From: a virus
DNA: 36,407 nt
Strand: one strand, 5' to 3'
Virus record (IMG/VR): IMGVR_UViG_3300025810_000025
Span: 1 to 36,407 of that record
Shown here piece after piece: positions 26,465 through 35,147 of this stretch; within the stretch, counting starts at the first letter, position 1; every line of letters starts with the position of its first letter. The notes beneath the pieces are model-generated. The model was not told where the DNA came from, searched no databases, and saw only the letters and a program-made list of their open reading frames with translations. The translations under genes and the position numbers were made by a program.

Positions 26465-27763
26465 ATGTATTCTAACGAAGAACTTAATGCTATTCATTCC
26501 TCTAAGGTTGGATTTGAATTTGAATTTTTTGCAAACGAAAGTTTAGATTCAGCTAAAGAGAGTCTTTCCAGAACTCTTAATAAGAAAATTAGAATAGAGG
26601 AAAAGGCTCATAGCGATTTTGCTCCAACGGAAGATGTCTTTAAAATGGAGCCGGATAACTCTGGTGGTACAGGGATGATTGAACTAGTCACAGGACCTTT
26701 ACCTTTTGTTGAGGCAAAATTAATAATGGCCAAAACATTAAAATGGATAAGAGAAAATGGATCTACTAACGAGAGATGCTCTATTCATGTTAATCTTGCG
26801 TTTGACGGTAAAAAATTAGGACCTATTACCAATATGACCAAATTGGATATTGGTAAATTTGTTCTTAATTTTGATGAAGACCGCGTTTATGAAGCCTTTC
26901 CTAATAGAAAGGATTCTGTTTATGCAAAGTCAATAAAGTTTATTGTACCTTTAAGTGGAATGACACAGTCATCTCCGGGCAAAAACATCTGGAGAAATTA
27001 CGCATTTGTTAATGATAAGTATTATGGAATAAACTTTACTAAGATACCTAAAGGGTATATTGAGTTTAGGTATTTAGGTGGAAAGGATTATGAAAAGAAA
27101 TATTCCACTATACTTTCAATGACCGAGCATTTTATTACATCACTCTATGAAACTCTTGTTAATCCTAATTACACTGAAGATGATCTAAAGCTTTTGGATT
27201 CTGTATTAGAAAAACACAGACATGTAATAGAGTCCTATAAGACATATAAGGCATTCAAGGAAAAGTTCCCAGATATTCATTTAATGATTGATCTTAAAAC
27301 AGAAGACCAAATAGTGGAAATGTTTTATCCTCGCATAAGAGAAAAGATATTTGAGCTATTAACTAAAGCCGATATGAAAGAAGGTTTAATTAATTATGAC
27401 GCCGATAGTGGTAGAATACAAATTAAGGATGCCAAGCTTATGAGATGCTTTGAAGTTAAAGGAATTGATATTGTAGATTCTGTTATTCAAGGTAATATAA
27501 TTAACTGTGATATCTTTGGATGTGACATTAAAAATAGCTCAGTATTTGAATCTAACTTATTTGGGGCTACTGTAGTTGAGGATTGTAAAATTGAGGAATC
27601 TTATGTTAGCAAAAATGTAGTATGTGAAGATAGTTACGTCTTTGGTAAAAGAGGTGTATTTAGCGGTGAGATGGTAGGTGGCATATTTAGACAAGGTAGA
27701 GCTACAGATTTTGCAAGATTCAGTAAAGATACTGAAGTAATAGAGATAGAAAAAATTAAATAA
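26465..27763 (+). CDS. Amidoligase-family protein with C-terminal beta-helix repeats
   Basis: A 432-aa protein. GFEFEFF (16-22), IELVTGPLPF (72-81, Glu73), CSIHVNLAFDG (His108, Asn110) and YIEFRYLGGKDYEKK (Glu200, Arg202) match the amidoligase/COOH-NH2 ligase family (glutamine-synthetase-like fold), which forms amide or peptide bonds using ATP. Residues about 325-420 (FEVKGIDIVDSVIQGNIINCDIFGCDIKNSSVFESNLFGATVVEDCKIEESYVSKNVVCEDSYVF) are pentapeptide/beta-helix-like repeats. It may modify host peptidoglycan or a virion protein; the substrate is unknown. It lies between an S1-like gene and structural genes, with translation possibly controlled by a hairpin. Confidence 0.72.
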   Translation: MYSNEELNAIHSSKVGFEFEFFANESLDSAKESLSRTLNKKIRIEEKAHSDFAPTEDVFKMEPDNSGGTGMIELVTGPLPFVEAKLIMAKTLKWIRENGSTNERCSIHVNLAFDGKKLGPITNMTKLDIGKFVLNFDEDRVYEAFPNRKDSVYAKSIKFIVPLSGMTQSSPGKNIWRNYAFVNDKYYGINFTKIPKGYIEFRYLGGKDYEKKYSTILSMTEHFITSLYETLVNPNYTEDDLKLLDSVLEKHRHVIESYKTYKAFKEKFPDIHLMIDLKTEDQIVEMFYPRIREKIFELLTKADMKEGLINYDADSGRIQIKDAKLMRCFEVKGIDIVDSVIQGNIINCDIFGCDIKNSSVFESNLFGATVVEDCKIEESYVSKNVVCEDSYVFGKRGVFSGEMVGGIFRQGRATDFARFSKDTEVIEIEKIK

Positions 27764-27765
27764 AG

Positions 27766-28617
27766 ATGGCAAACAAAAGTTGGTGTAACCCAGATGCGGC
27801 TGAATGTTTAGATGCTTTAATCAAACAGATCAATGATGACTTAACTGTAGGTTGTCAAATACCTTTTACGGTTCCTAAAAAAGAATTGGCTAGAATTATA
27901 GATAGGGCAAAGGATTACTTTTATAAAATCTATGAAGATAGTGTAGAAGAAATGTTTATTGCTTTACCTGCATCTGCTTGGGCCGAAAAGGATTTTAGAC
28001 AAGGAATCAGCCATAATAGTGGAGGTAATACTTTATCAGAAGCAGATGTAAATAACTCAAGAGGTGTGGTTAAAATGCCAGATACTGTATGGGCAGTTAA
28101 TAATGTTTTTGAATTAAACGGTTTTTCTGGTGAAGATGGTGGCTTTGGTGATTATTCTTTTTCTGGTATGGACCCAGATTTTGCATTAGATAAATTTATA
28201 TACTCTGACGTTTATGGTGCAGGTATTGGTTCAGAGGAACTTATGTATTATGTAATTAATTCTAAGTTTATTGATAATGCAAGACAGGTATTACAGCCAC
28301 AAATTTCTTATAACTATAATAGATTAACAAAGAAGCTTAGATTTATGGGAAAATTACCAGATCGCGGCGCTTGTGTTTTCCAAGTTTACAATACTATCCC
28401 TGATTGTAATTTATTTCAGGATGAGGCCTTTATCCGTTACTGTATCGGTATGGCCAAAATACAGCTATCTAGAATACTAGGAACTTTCCAATTTAACTTA
28501 CCTGGTAATATTACTATAAACTACGATTTAATAGCTGGAGAAGGACGTGAAGAGATTGATAGGATTGTTGAAGAGATTAAAGGCGATGAAGGTGTTGACT
28601 ACTTCTTCACCGGTTAA
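27766..28617 (+). CDS. Putative virion neck/connector or baseplate protein
   Basis: A 283-aa protein starting 2 nt after the amidoligase gene. The N-terminal helices (CLDALIKQINDDLTV..PKKELARIIDRAKDYFYKIYEDSVEEMFIALPASAW) and C-terminal RYCIGMAKIQLSRILGTFQFNLPGNITINYDLIAGEGREEIDRIVEEIKGD resemble proteins placed near baseplate and neck genes in large myoviruses. The GEGREEIDRI end is recurrent there. The specific T4 counterpart is not clear (gp13/14-type neck protein or a wedge component). Structural by context. Confidence 0.55.
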   Translation: MANKSWCNPDAAECLDALIKQINDDLTVGCQIPFTVPKKELARIIDRAKDYFYKIYEDSVEEMFIALPASAWAEKDFRQGISHNSGGNTLSEADVNNSRGVVKMPDTVWAVNNVFELNGFSGEDGGFGDYSFSGMDPDFALDKFIYSDVYGAGIGSEELMYYVINSKFIDNARQVLQPQISYNYNRLTKKLRFMGKLPDRGACVFQVYNTIPDCNLFQDEAFIRYCIGMAKIQLSRILGTFQFNLPGNITINYDLIAGEGREEIDRIVEEIKGDEGVDYFFTG

Positions 28618-28644
28618 TATAATCTAAGACCCTCAAAAAATGTA

Positions 28645-28671
28645 GAGAATATATAATAAAAGAATATTCTC
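28645..28671 (+). promoter_or_regulatory. Late promoter box overlapped by 8-bp inverted repeat at start codon
   Basis: GAGAATAT (28645-28652) is perfectly complementary to ATATTCTC (28664-28671), which ends 1 nt before the ATG at 28673. The late box AATATATAATAAA (28648-28660) overlaps the left arm and loop. RNA started here would lose the left arm. Confidence 0.6.
28648..28660 (+). promoter_or_regulatory. Putative late promoter box for the gp25-like gene
   Basis: AATATATAATAAA, 12 nt before the ATG at 28673. The consensus matches the other boxes. Confidence 0.55.
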
Positions 28672-28672
28672 C

Positions 28673-29038
28673 ATGATTAAGGAAATTTATAGTAGAGACA
28701 TAGATGCACCTAAGTATAATGATGACATTATCGAAGTGACTGATAAGCTACAACAACTTATCCTTAAAATAGAGAATGTATTATTTACTAGGAGAGGTGA
28801 TGTATTAGGTGCGCCTAATGTAGGGTGTAATCTTGATGATCTTATCTTTTCTTTAGTGCTAAATGAATCTGTTATTGCTCAACGAATCAATACACAGATC
28901 CAAACCTATTGCTTAAACAGTAGCGATGGAAGTTTTGGAGTAGATACTAGAGTACAGTTCTATAGCACGGTTGAAAGAAATGGTGCTTTAGTAGATATTT
29001 ACATTAATGAACAAAGAGTAATTGGTGCTCTATTTTAA
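28673..29038 (+). CDS. Baseplate wedge subunit (T4 gp25/GPW-like)
   Basis: A 121-aa protein of the gp25/GPW family. The core is ILKIENVLFTRRGDVLGAPNVGCNLDDLIFSLVLNESVIAQRINTQIQTYC, containing the G-x-x-P-N-x-G-C-x-L turn and following helix typical of gp25. A beta-strand end follows (VRVQF-like, VDIYINEQRVIGALF). The size agrees with T4 gp25 (132 aa). gp25 is the wedge element linking the hub to the sheath. The gp6-like gene directly follows, as expected for a baseplate core. Confidence 0.88.
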   Translation: MIKEIYSRDIDAPKYNDDIIEVTDKLQQLILKIENVLFTRRGDVLGAPNVGCNLDDLIFSLVLNESVIAQRINTQIQTYCLNSSDGSFGVDTRVQFYSTVERNGALVDIYINEQRVIGALF

Positions 29039-29052
29039 AAATATGATAGTGA

Positions 29053-30909
29053 ATGTCATTCTTCAGTAAAACAAGAATAAAAGCAACGGAGTTATTCTAT
29101 GATGCATTTGAATATCTCCAAAGACAATACGACCAGGCTGGTGAAGTGTTTACGCCTGCGTCCCCGTTTGGTCAGATACTTACTGTAGTTGCTAACTTAG
29201 GCGAGCTTATAATGTTTTACATTGAAGCTGTTGCAACAGAGCTTAATATATCAAGAGCACGTAACATTGAATCAATCTATGGCCTTTCTAGGTTAACTGG
29301 GCACGATCCTACGAGAGGGATATCTGCACAAGGAATAATTGGTTTAAGACTAAACACATCGGCATCAACTCGCGTAGAAGGAGATTATGTACAGATATTA
29401 AATATGGCTCCTCTTGAAATTTCTCAGAATGGCCTTTCTTATTTTATAAAATTTGACAGTGATTATATTAGATTAGAAAAGACCACTCGGCAGTTTACTA
29501 ATGTTCAGCTAATACAAGGAGAGCTAGAAGACCAAACCTTTACTGGTACCGGATTGGCATTACAGAGTTATAACTTAACTACAAAGGAGCCTACTGATCA
29601 ATACATGGTTGAGGTTTATGTAGACGGTAAAAAATGGAAAAAGGTAGATTCTCTTTATGATATGAATAATGGTGAAGAAGCTGCTATGGTTAAAACTAGC
29701 GTAAACGGTGGCTTAACTGTTTTCTTTGGTAATAATCAATTTGGTCAACCGCCTGCATTAGGTTCAATAATTAAGGTAACGTATATAAAGACAAGAGGTA
29801 CTGCCGGTAACATTGGAGGTAAAAATTTAGATCTTAAGTTTAAAGAACCTGGTACCGATCCGCAAGGTAACGACGTAGATCTTAATGAGGTCTTATCATT
29901 AAACATTGTAAGAAATCCAATGTTTGGTTCAGATAGTGAAGATCCTGCATTTACCAGACTAATAGCCCCATATCAAAGTAATTCTTTTGTATTGGCTAAC
30001 CCTAGTAATTACATTTACTATTTAAGCAAGTATGATTACTTTTCTTTTATAGATGCATATAATACTAAAGATGATCAGTATTTAGATGATGACAATATTG
30101 TTTACCTTTTCTTAATACCTGATATTGCTAAAAAGATAACAAGTGACACAGATTACTTTAGTGTATCTGAGGATGAATTTGTTATGACAGCAGATGAAAA
30201 AGAAATGGTATATGATATTCTTAACCAAAGCGGCAGGCAGATTGTTACTGCTGAGGTTAGAATAAATGATCCTATAGTTAAAAAGTATGCTCTTAATATT
30301 GTATTAAGATACGTAGACGGTTTTGATAAAGAAGAGATTCATGCAGAGATTAGAGAAAATCTTAGTACTTACTTTATGACAATCAATAGAAGGGATCGTA
30401 TTCCTAGATCTGATATAATTTCAATTATTGAAAATGTGGATGGTGTTGACTCTGTTAATGTATTCTTTATATCAGCAGAAAATGAAAAGGCAATTAGCAA
30501 TGGCTTTTATGAGGTTCCAGTTTATGGTACCGATCCTGTAACTGACCAAAAGGTACTTATTGAAAATAAAAAGGTACCATTAGCAGAAGGTGAAGATCCA
30601 CAATTAGGATTAGATGAATTTGGTGATGTGGTTATAGGCCCTGATGATTTAGCAATAATCAGAGGCGGTTGGGAAGATCGTAATGGAACTTACTATGAAC
30701 CTATTCCAGAAAAGAATACTATAAGTTCTCTTAACATATTCTTTAAAGGCGCTATTCCAAATAACCTATACAATAAAACACAACAGAGCAAGTTTAATGA
30801 TCTTAAGCGAACTCGTGGAACTACAATTGCAACTTCACGTAATGCAAGAAGTACAAATACTGGAAGGCTACAGGATAGCCCAACATTAAAAGCTATAAGA
30901 GGAAAGTAA
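29053..30909 (+). CDS. Baseplate wedge protein (T4 gp6/J-like)
   Basis: A 618-aa protein. The N-terminus (AFEYLQRQYDQAGEVFTPASPFGQILTVVANLGELIMFYIEAVATELNISRARNIESIYGLSRLTGHDPTRG) and VEVYVDGKKWKKVDSLYDMN, FFGNNQFGQPPALGSIIKVTYIKTRGTAGNI are diagnostic of gp6/J-type wedge proteins. It includes the J-like central region with IVTAEVRINDPIVKKYALNIVLRYVDG and IPRSDIISIIENVDGVDSVNVFF. Length is close to T4 gp6 (660 aa). It forms the baseplate ring with the gp25-like protein. Confidence 0.88.
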   Translation: MSFFSKTRIKATELFYDAFEYLQRQYDQAGEVFTPASPFGQILTVVANLGELIMFYIEAVATELNISRARNIESIYGLSRLTGHDPTRGISAQGIIGLRLNTSASTRVEGDYVQILNMAPLEISQNGLSYFIKFDSDYIRLEKTTRQFTNVQLIQGELEDQTFTGTGLALQSYNLTTKEPTDQYMVEVYVDGKKWKKVDSLYDMNNGEEAAMVKTSVNGGLTVFFGNNQFGQPPALGSIIKVTYIKTRGTAGNIGGKNLDLKFKEPGTDPQGNDVDLNEVLSLNIVRNPMFGSDSEDPAFTRLIAPYQSNSFVLANPSNYIYYLSKYDYFSFIDAYNTKDDQYLDDDNIVYLFLIPDIAKKITSDTDYFSVSEDEFVMTADEKEMVYDILNQSGRQIVTAEVRINDPIVKKYALNIVLRYVDGFDKEEIHAEIRENLSTYFMTINRRDRIPRSDIISIIENVDGVDSVNVFFISAENEKAISNGFYEVPVYGTDPVTDQKVLIENKKVPLAEGEDPQLGLDEFGDVVIGPDDLAIIRGGWEDRNGTYYEPIPEKNTISSLNIFFKGAIPNNLYNKTQQSKFNDLKRTRGTTIATSRNARSTNTGRLQDSPTLKAIRGK

Positions 30910-30910
30910 T

Positions 30911-31180
30911 ATGAATACATTTACAGAAAGAAGAAAAGGTATGCCTAGTGTTTATAAAGCTACTTACGAAGAAGGGTGGGATCTAAAAAATTTAGGTAAT
31001 GACTATAACGAAAACTTAATGAAAAATTCCTTTTCAAATTACATGTTTAGGAATCATAGATTAGCTGCTTTCTTAAATGATTACTTAGGACCTATTATGC
31101 TGTTTTGGATAAACAAAGTAAAGTACCTTAGAATCTATTATAACTTTGGCGTACCTAAAGACTATCAAAAAATAAATTAA
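30911..31180 (+). CDS. Hypothetical small baseplate-cluster protein
   Basis: An 89-aa basic, aromatic protein (MNTFTERRKGMPSVYKATYEEGWDLKNLGNDYNENLMKNSFSNYMFRNHRLAAFLNDYLGPIMLFWINKVKYLRIYYNFGVPKDYQ). It starts 1 nt after the gp6-like gene and ends 1 nt before the gp7-like gene. Its strict position suggests a small wedge component. No family recognised. Confidence 0.6.
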   Translation: MNTFTERRKGMPSVYKATYEEGWDLKNLGNDYNENLMKNSFSNYMFRNHRLAAFLNDYLGPIMLFWINKVKYLRIYYNFGVPKDYQKIN

Positions 31181-31181
31181 G

Positions 31182-34100
31182 ATGGCTAATAATTGGCAAC
31201 ATTTAAATTTCTTTGATAAGAATGGGAAGTATTATAATTTTGATTATGATGCTTCTTCCGATAAATGGACCGGTACCGTTTATCTTCCTGAGGTATCTAT
31301 CGGGTTGTTTGAAGTGGGCCAATTATTTATACTTGAAGAATTTATAGATTCAAATACAAACACCAAGAAATTTGGATTCCCTCACGGTATTGAAGTACCT
31401 AGTGGAACTACAGGTGCAACTAATGGTGTTTGTGAATGGGTAGCCGAATGGCAAACATCAGACCCAACGGAAATCTTTTTATTCCAGTTTGATATGGATT
31501 TTGATACTGGAACCCAGACATCATTAGAGATGGAACAGGATGGGCCACCCTTAGAGATCATAAGTGCATTAGATATTCCATTAGATTATGATCCTACCGA
31601 GACGGTAGATCCGAGTGGGTTGACTATCACAGATAAAATTACGTCAGAAGCATTGCAGATTAATTTTGCAATCAGATCTGAAACTGAAAATACTTTTAAA
31701 AGAACTCTTTTAATTAAGGATAAGTGTACTGATACCGTTATTGCAGAAATTTTAGTATGGGGTGAAACTGTTGGTGAAGATGAGCGTTTAAAAGTTATGA
31801 CTCAGAATATGGGTTATAACATATTGGAATCTGATAGTAGTGTATTTAGGGATACTAATATTAAAGAGTTGTTACCTGATTATGTGGAGGTTAACCTAAA
31901 GAGAAAGGAAATAATGTTAGAAGGTTCTAATGTATACCCTTTCATAGGTTCATACAAAGGTTTGGTCAATGCTATTAAGTTCTTTGGATATGATACATTA
32001 CAAGTAAAGGAATTCTGGAAAAATGTAGATGCAAATTCTCCACAGTTTGGAAAATATGTTCAAGGTAATAACATTAGTGTATTTGATCCAACTGTTAATT
32101 ATAACGACAGGAGTATAACTTTACCTAATAAGAGGTTTAGAAAGACTAGCTTATTTAGTCTTGTTTATAGAATCAATAATATTGTACCTGATAAATATGA
32201 CATTGAAGATTTACCGGTAACTGAAGAAAATTTTGACTTTACTATTGAAGAAATTTTAATTAAGTTATTTGGTCTTAAGAAAAAATTAGAAAAAGAATTC
32301 TTACCACTTAATGCTCATATTAAGGATATTACTGGTGAGGCAGATTTTTTTGGTTTATTGGAGGTAGTAAATACAATAAGTAGAAATGATAAGAGAGAAA
32401 TAGTTGCTGGTATAGATGCAAATTTTAAACTATCAACTGATGATTGTATTTACATAGAAGATCTTAGAAGTTTTTCTTCTTTTTGTTTGGGGAGTGAAGC
32501 AATAGTAGATGAAGCCATTGTTAGTTTCTGTAATGCTTATGTAGCACCGTTCACAGCTGGTGTTGGTAGAAATATTATAGCAGGCCCAGTTAATACCGGA
32601 ACTATATACCCACCACCACCTATAGGACCTGATTTTAATGATCCTATGGGAGCACCGTTTGATGGAACCAATGTAACAGTACAAGCATTGGCCGATGCCT
32701 TTGTTGGATACTTTACTAGGTATGCCCCTAAGTTAAATAAAATAGGTGCATGGCCCGATGGTGAATCTTCTTGGTATCTACCTGACAAACCTGGAATTCC
32801 TGTTGGTGCATTAACAACATTAGAGAATACTTCATTTAATACATTAACATGGAACAATATTGACTTAACATGGAACCAATTAAATGATGCCAATAAATTC
32901 TTTTCATTTGATATAGACCCACAAGGTATAGCAGCAGGTGACATATTTACAATCAATGACCCTGACACTAATACAGGTGCAACATATACTGCTGTTGGTG
33001 GAGATACTGATACTGATGTAGTTAATAATTTATATAGCCAATTGATTGCTCTTAAAACTTCATTTGTTGATCCTTGGGTATTTTGGGATATAAGTAAAGA
33101 GAATACTGTTACTGGTGATGTGGTTAGGGTATTCGGCCAAAACGTAGATAGATTAAAAGTAACATGTCAATCTGTTGTTGGATCACAATTATTATTTAAG
33201 CAGTTACCAGGGGAGACATTATTTACCTGGGATGCTATTGAGCGTGGAAATTTTGATGAAATAGAATGGACTATATTTAAAGACGAGACTGATATATCTC
33301 CTGCATATTTTGAAGTCATAAGAGGACCTATTGCAGACTATAGTAAATTACCTGTAATCTTACCTTATGTAGGAACCTATACAGTTGAAATGAAACTATA
33401 TGATTTGTATAATAACATATCTTCTAAGGTTAAGACTGATTTTATTTGTGTTGAAAGTAGGGAAGTTGAATACTCGGGTTGGTATCAATCACGTAAAGAA
33501 AATTATACATGGTCAAGCGAAGGGCAATTTAAGTGGAATGATTATGGTTCATACTGGAATTTGCCTATAGAACCTGCAATTACTTGGGAAGAAGAAACAC
33601 CTAGCTTATATGAATCGTTAGATCGTGTTAATGCTATACTGAATAATTTTGGATTAGGATCATCTCCTGACTTCCAATTACTTAATTACCAAGATGATGG
33701 TAAGACTAGTTTTTCAGGACCGTATTTCTGGGATAACTTAGATATAGGGGGTTGGAATGATACCTATCACTTATGGTGGGATATGACTAGTACAACTGGG
33801 GATACACCGGCGTTTTTCCAATTTTCTGAAGTAGTACCTGATACTTATCTTAAGATCATTGACACTAAAGGTAATACTGCCGAGCATTATTTTGATTTAA
33901 GTACTACTACATTGGCACAAGCTGCATCAAGTTTAAATGTTAGTAAAGATCCTATCATTAATAAGTATGTTTATAATGTAGTATATGATGCAAGTAGTAA
34001 TCAAAAATTTATACAAGCTGTTTGTAGATATTTTGGAGTACATGGTGATTGGACATACATTGATATTGTATATGCAGACGGTAGTAGAGTATGCCCATCG

Positions 34101-34475
34101 ACAGGAAATACTGGATCAACCGGATCAACCGGATCAACCGGATCAACCGGGTGTCCTAGTTTAATTTATAGAAAAGGTTTACATAAAGCAAGTAACCCAA
34201 CCTGGAATACTGCTAAGTTTATAAATAACGGAAAGACATTACCTAAGATGACTTGGTTGATGTTTGTTTATGATAAATGTAAGATACCTGGTAAAGCTAA
34301 TCCTAGATGGACAATTAAGAATACAACTAACTCTAGAGTGGCCGATATATATTTTGAGAGTAAATACTTGACTTATCTGTTTAAGCATCCAGGTAAATAT
34401 GAGATCACTCTTGAACTTACAGACACGAACGGGAATAAATATAAAAAGGGTAGGAATATCCTGGTAATAAAATAA
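31182..34475 (+). CDS. Large baseplate wedge protein (gp7-like by position)
   Basis: A 1097-aa protein, similar in length to T4 gp7 (1032 aa) and in the same place after the gp6-like gene. The N-terminal part is a small beta domain (HLNFFDKNGKYYNFDYDASSDKWTGTVYLPEV). The middle includes GSYKGLVNAIKFFGYDTLQVKEFWKNVD and helical parts. The C-terminal third contains PKD-like beta domains (PYVGTYTVEMKLYDLYNN and HPGKYEITLELTDTNGN), a stretch of GST repeats and several Trp-rich sections. Such domains may hold tail-fibre attachment. Name by order, not by family-wide match. Confidence 0.65.
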   Translation: MANNWQHLNFFDKNGKYYNFDYDASSDKWTGTVYLPEVSIGLFEVGQLFILEEFIDSNTNTKKFGFPHGIEVPSGTTGATNGVCEWVAEWQTSDPTEIFLFQFDMDFDTGTQTSLEMEQDGPPLEIISALDIPLDYDPTETVDPSGLTITDKITSEALQINFAIRSETENTFKRTLLIKDKCTDTVIAEILVWGETVGEDERLKVMTQNMGYNILESDSSVFRDTNIKELLPDYVEVNLKRKEIMLEGSNVYPFIGSYKGLVNAIKFFGYDTLQVKEFWKNVDANSPQFGKYVQGNNISVFDPTVNYNDRSITLPNKRFRKTSLFSLVYRINNIVPDKYDIEDLPVTEENFDFTIEEILIKLFGLKKKLEKEFLPLNAHIKDITGEADFFGLLEVVNTISRNDKREIVAGIDANFKLSTDDCIYIEDLRSFSSFCLGSEAIVDEAIVSFCNAYVAPFTAGVGRNIIAGPVNTGTIYPPPPIGPDFNDPMGAPFDGTNVTVQALADAFVGYFTRYAPKLNKIGAWPDGESSWYLPDKPGIPVGALTTLENTSFNTLTWNNIDLTWNQLNDANKFFSFDIDPQGIAAGDIFTINDPDTNTGATYTAVGGDTDTDVVNNLYSQLIALKTSFVDPWVFWDISKENTVTGDVVRVFGQNVDRLKVTCQSVVGSQLLFKQLPGETLFTWDAIERGNFDEIEWTIFKDETDISPAYFEVIRGPIADYSKLPVILPYVGTYTVEMKLYDLYNNISSKVKTDFICVESREVEYSGWYQSRKENYTWSSEGQFKWNDYGSYWNLPIEPAITWEEETPSLYESLDRVNAILNNFGLGSSPDFQLLNYQDDGKTSFSGPYFWDNLDIGGWNDTYHLWWDMTSTTGDTPAFFQFSEVVPDTYLKIIDTKGNTAEHYFDLSTTTLAQAASSLNVSKDPIINKYVYNVVYDASSNQKFIQAVCRYFGVHGDWTYIDIVYADGSRVCPSTGNTGSTGSTGSTGSTGCPSLIYRKGLHKASNPTWNTAKFINNGKTLPKMTWLMFVYDKCKIPGKANPRWTIKNTTNSRVADIYFESKYLTYLFKHPGKYEITLELTDTNGNKYKKGRNILVIK
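34113..34148 (+). repeat. Four tandem copies of GGATCAACC (Gly-Ser-Thr)
   Basis: Perfect 9-bp repeats at 34113, 34122, 34131 and 34140 inside the large wedge gene, encoding a GST linker between domains. Slippage would change linker length by three residues. Confidence 0.95.
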
Positions 34476-34482
34476 CAAAGAA

Positions 34483-35130
34483 ATGGCAATTAGCGTAACA
34501 GAAATTCTTGGAACAGATTCATTATCCGGATCTAGACTGGTATTAAACGATAACTTTAATATCTTGACAAGTGAGATTAATGCAATGGAGGTTTACTATA
34601 ATCCAACTGCTGGTACTATTACTAATCTTAATGATCTTAAAACAGAATCATTAAGAGTTGGTTTAAGCACAATCTACTTAGACATTAATGCATCCACCTT
34701 TGATGTTTTAACCAATGTTAATATGACAGGAAATCTTAACCTTAACGGTGGAGGTTTGGTTAGAAACGATGTGGATCCACAAACATTAAATGATACCTTT
34801 GCTGGAGGATCACCTATTAATGTTGGAACAAGCACAGCAGTTCCACCGTATACTATTGAAAGAGTAGGTAATTCCACAGGTACAGCTATTACGGTTTTAC
34901 TTAATGATGGTGTCATTGGTCAAGAAATATTCTTTGTTTATTCTGAAGCACAAACTGGAGCAGTAAATATTAAAGGTGCAGTTAATCCTTTAGTTCTTCC
35001 TGGTGCAGGTGGTACCCCAACTTTGACATTAAATGCTCAAGGTCAATCGGTTCACTTGGTATGTGTTGATGATGGAACAGGAAATGGTGATTGGTACTTA
35101 GTTGGTGGAGTAGGATATACAATTAGTTAA
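34483..35130 (+). CDS. Virion structural protein / fibre hinge-like
   Basis: A 215-aa protein. MAISVTEILGTDSLSGSRLVLNDNFNILTSEINAMEVYYNPTAGTITNLNDLKTESLRVG is a common start of large-myovirus tail-fibre or head decoration proteins. It is followed by beta-rich, Gly/Thr/Asn-rich sequence with an antiparallel fold (GQEIFFVYSEAQTGAVNIKGAVNPLVLPGAGG). The last part ends WYLVGGVGYTIS. It lies between the large wedge gene and the last gene. Role inferred from context and composition. Confidence 0.55.
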   Translation: MAISVTEILGTDSLSGSRLVLNDNFNILTSEINAMEVYYNPTAGTITNLNDLKTESLRVGLSTIYLDINASTFDVLTNVNMTGNLNLNGGGLVRNDVDPQTLNDTFAGGSPINVGTSTAVPPYTIERVGNSTGTAITVLLNDGVIGQEIFFVYSEAQTGAVNIKGAVNPLVLPGAGGTPTLTLNAQGQSVHLVCVDDGTGNGDWYLVGGVGYTIS

Positions 35131-35147
35131 TAAAAAGAAAGTAATAC

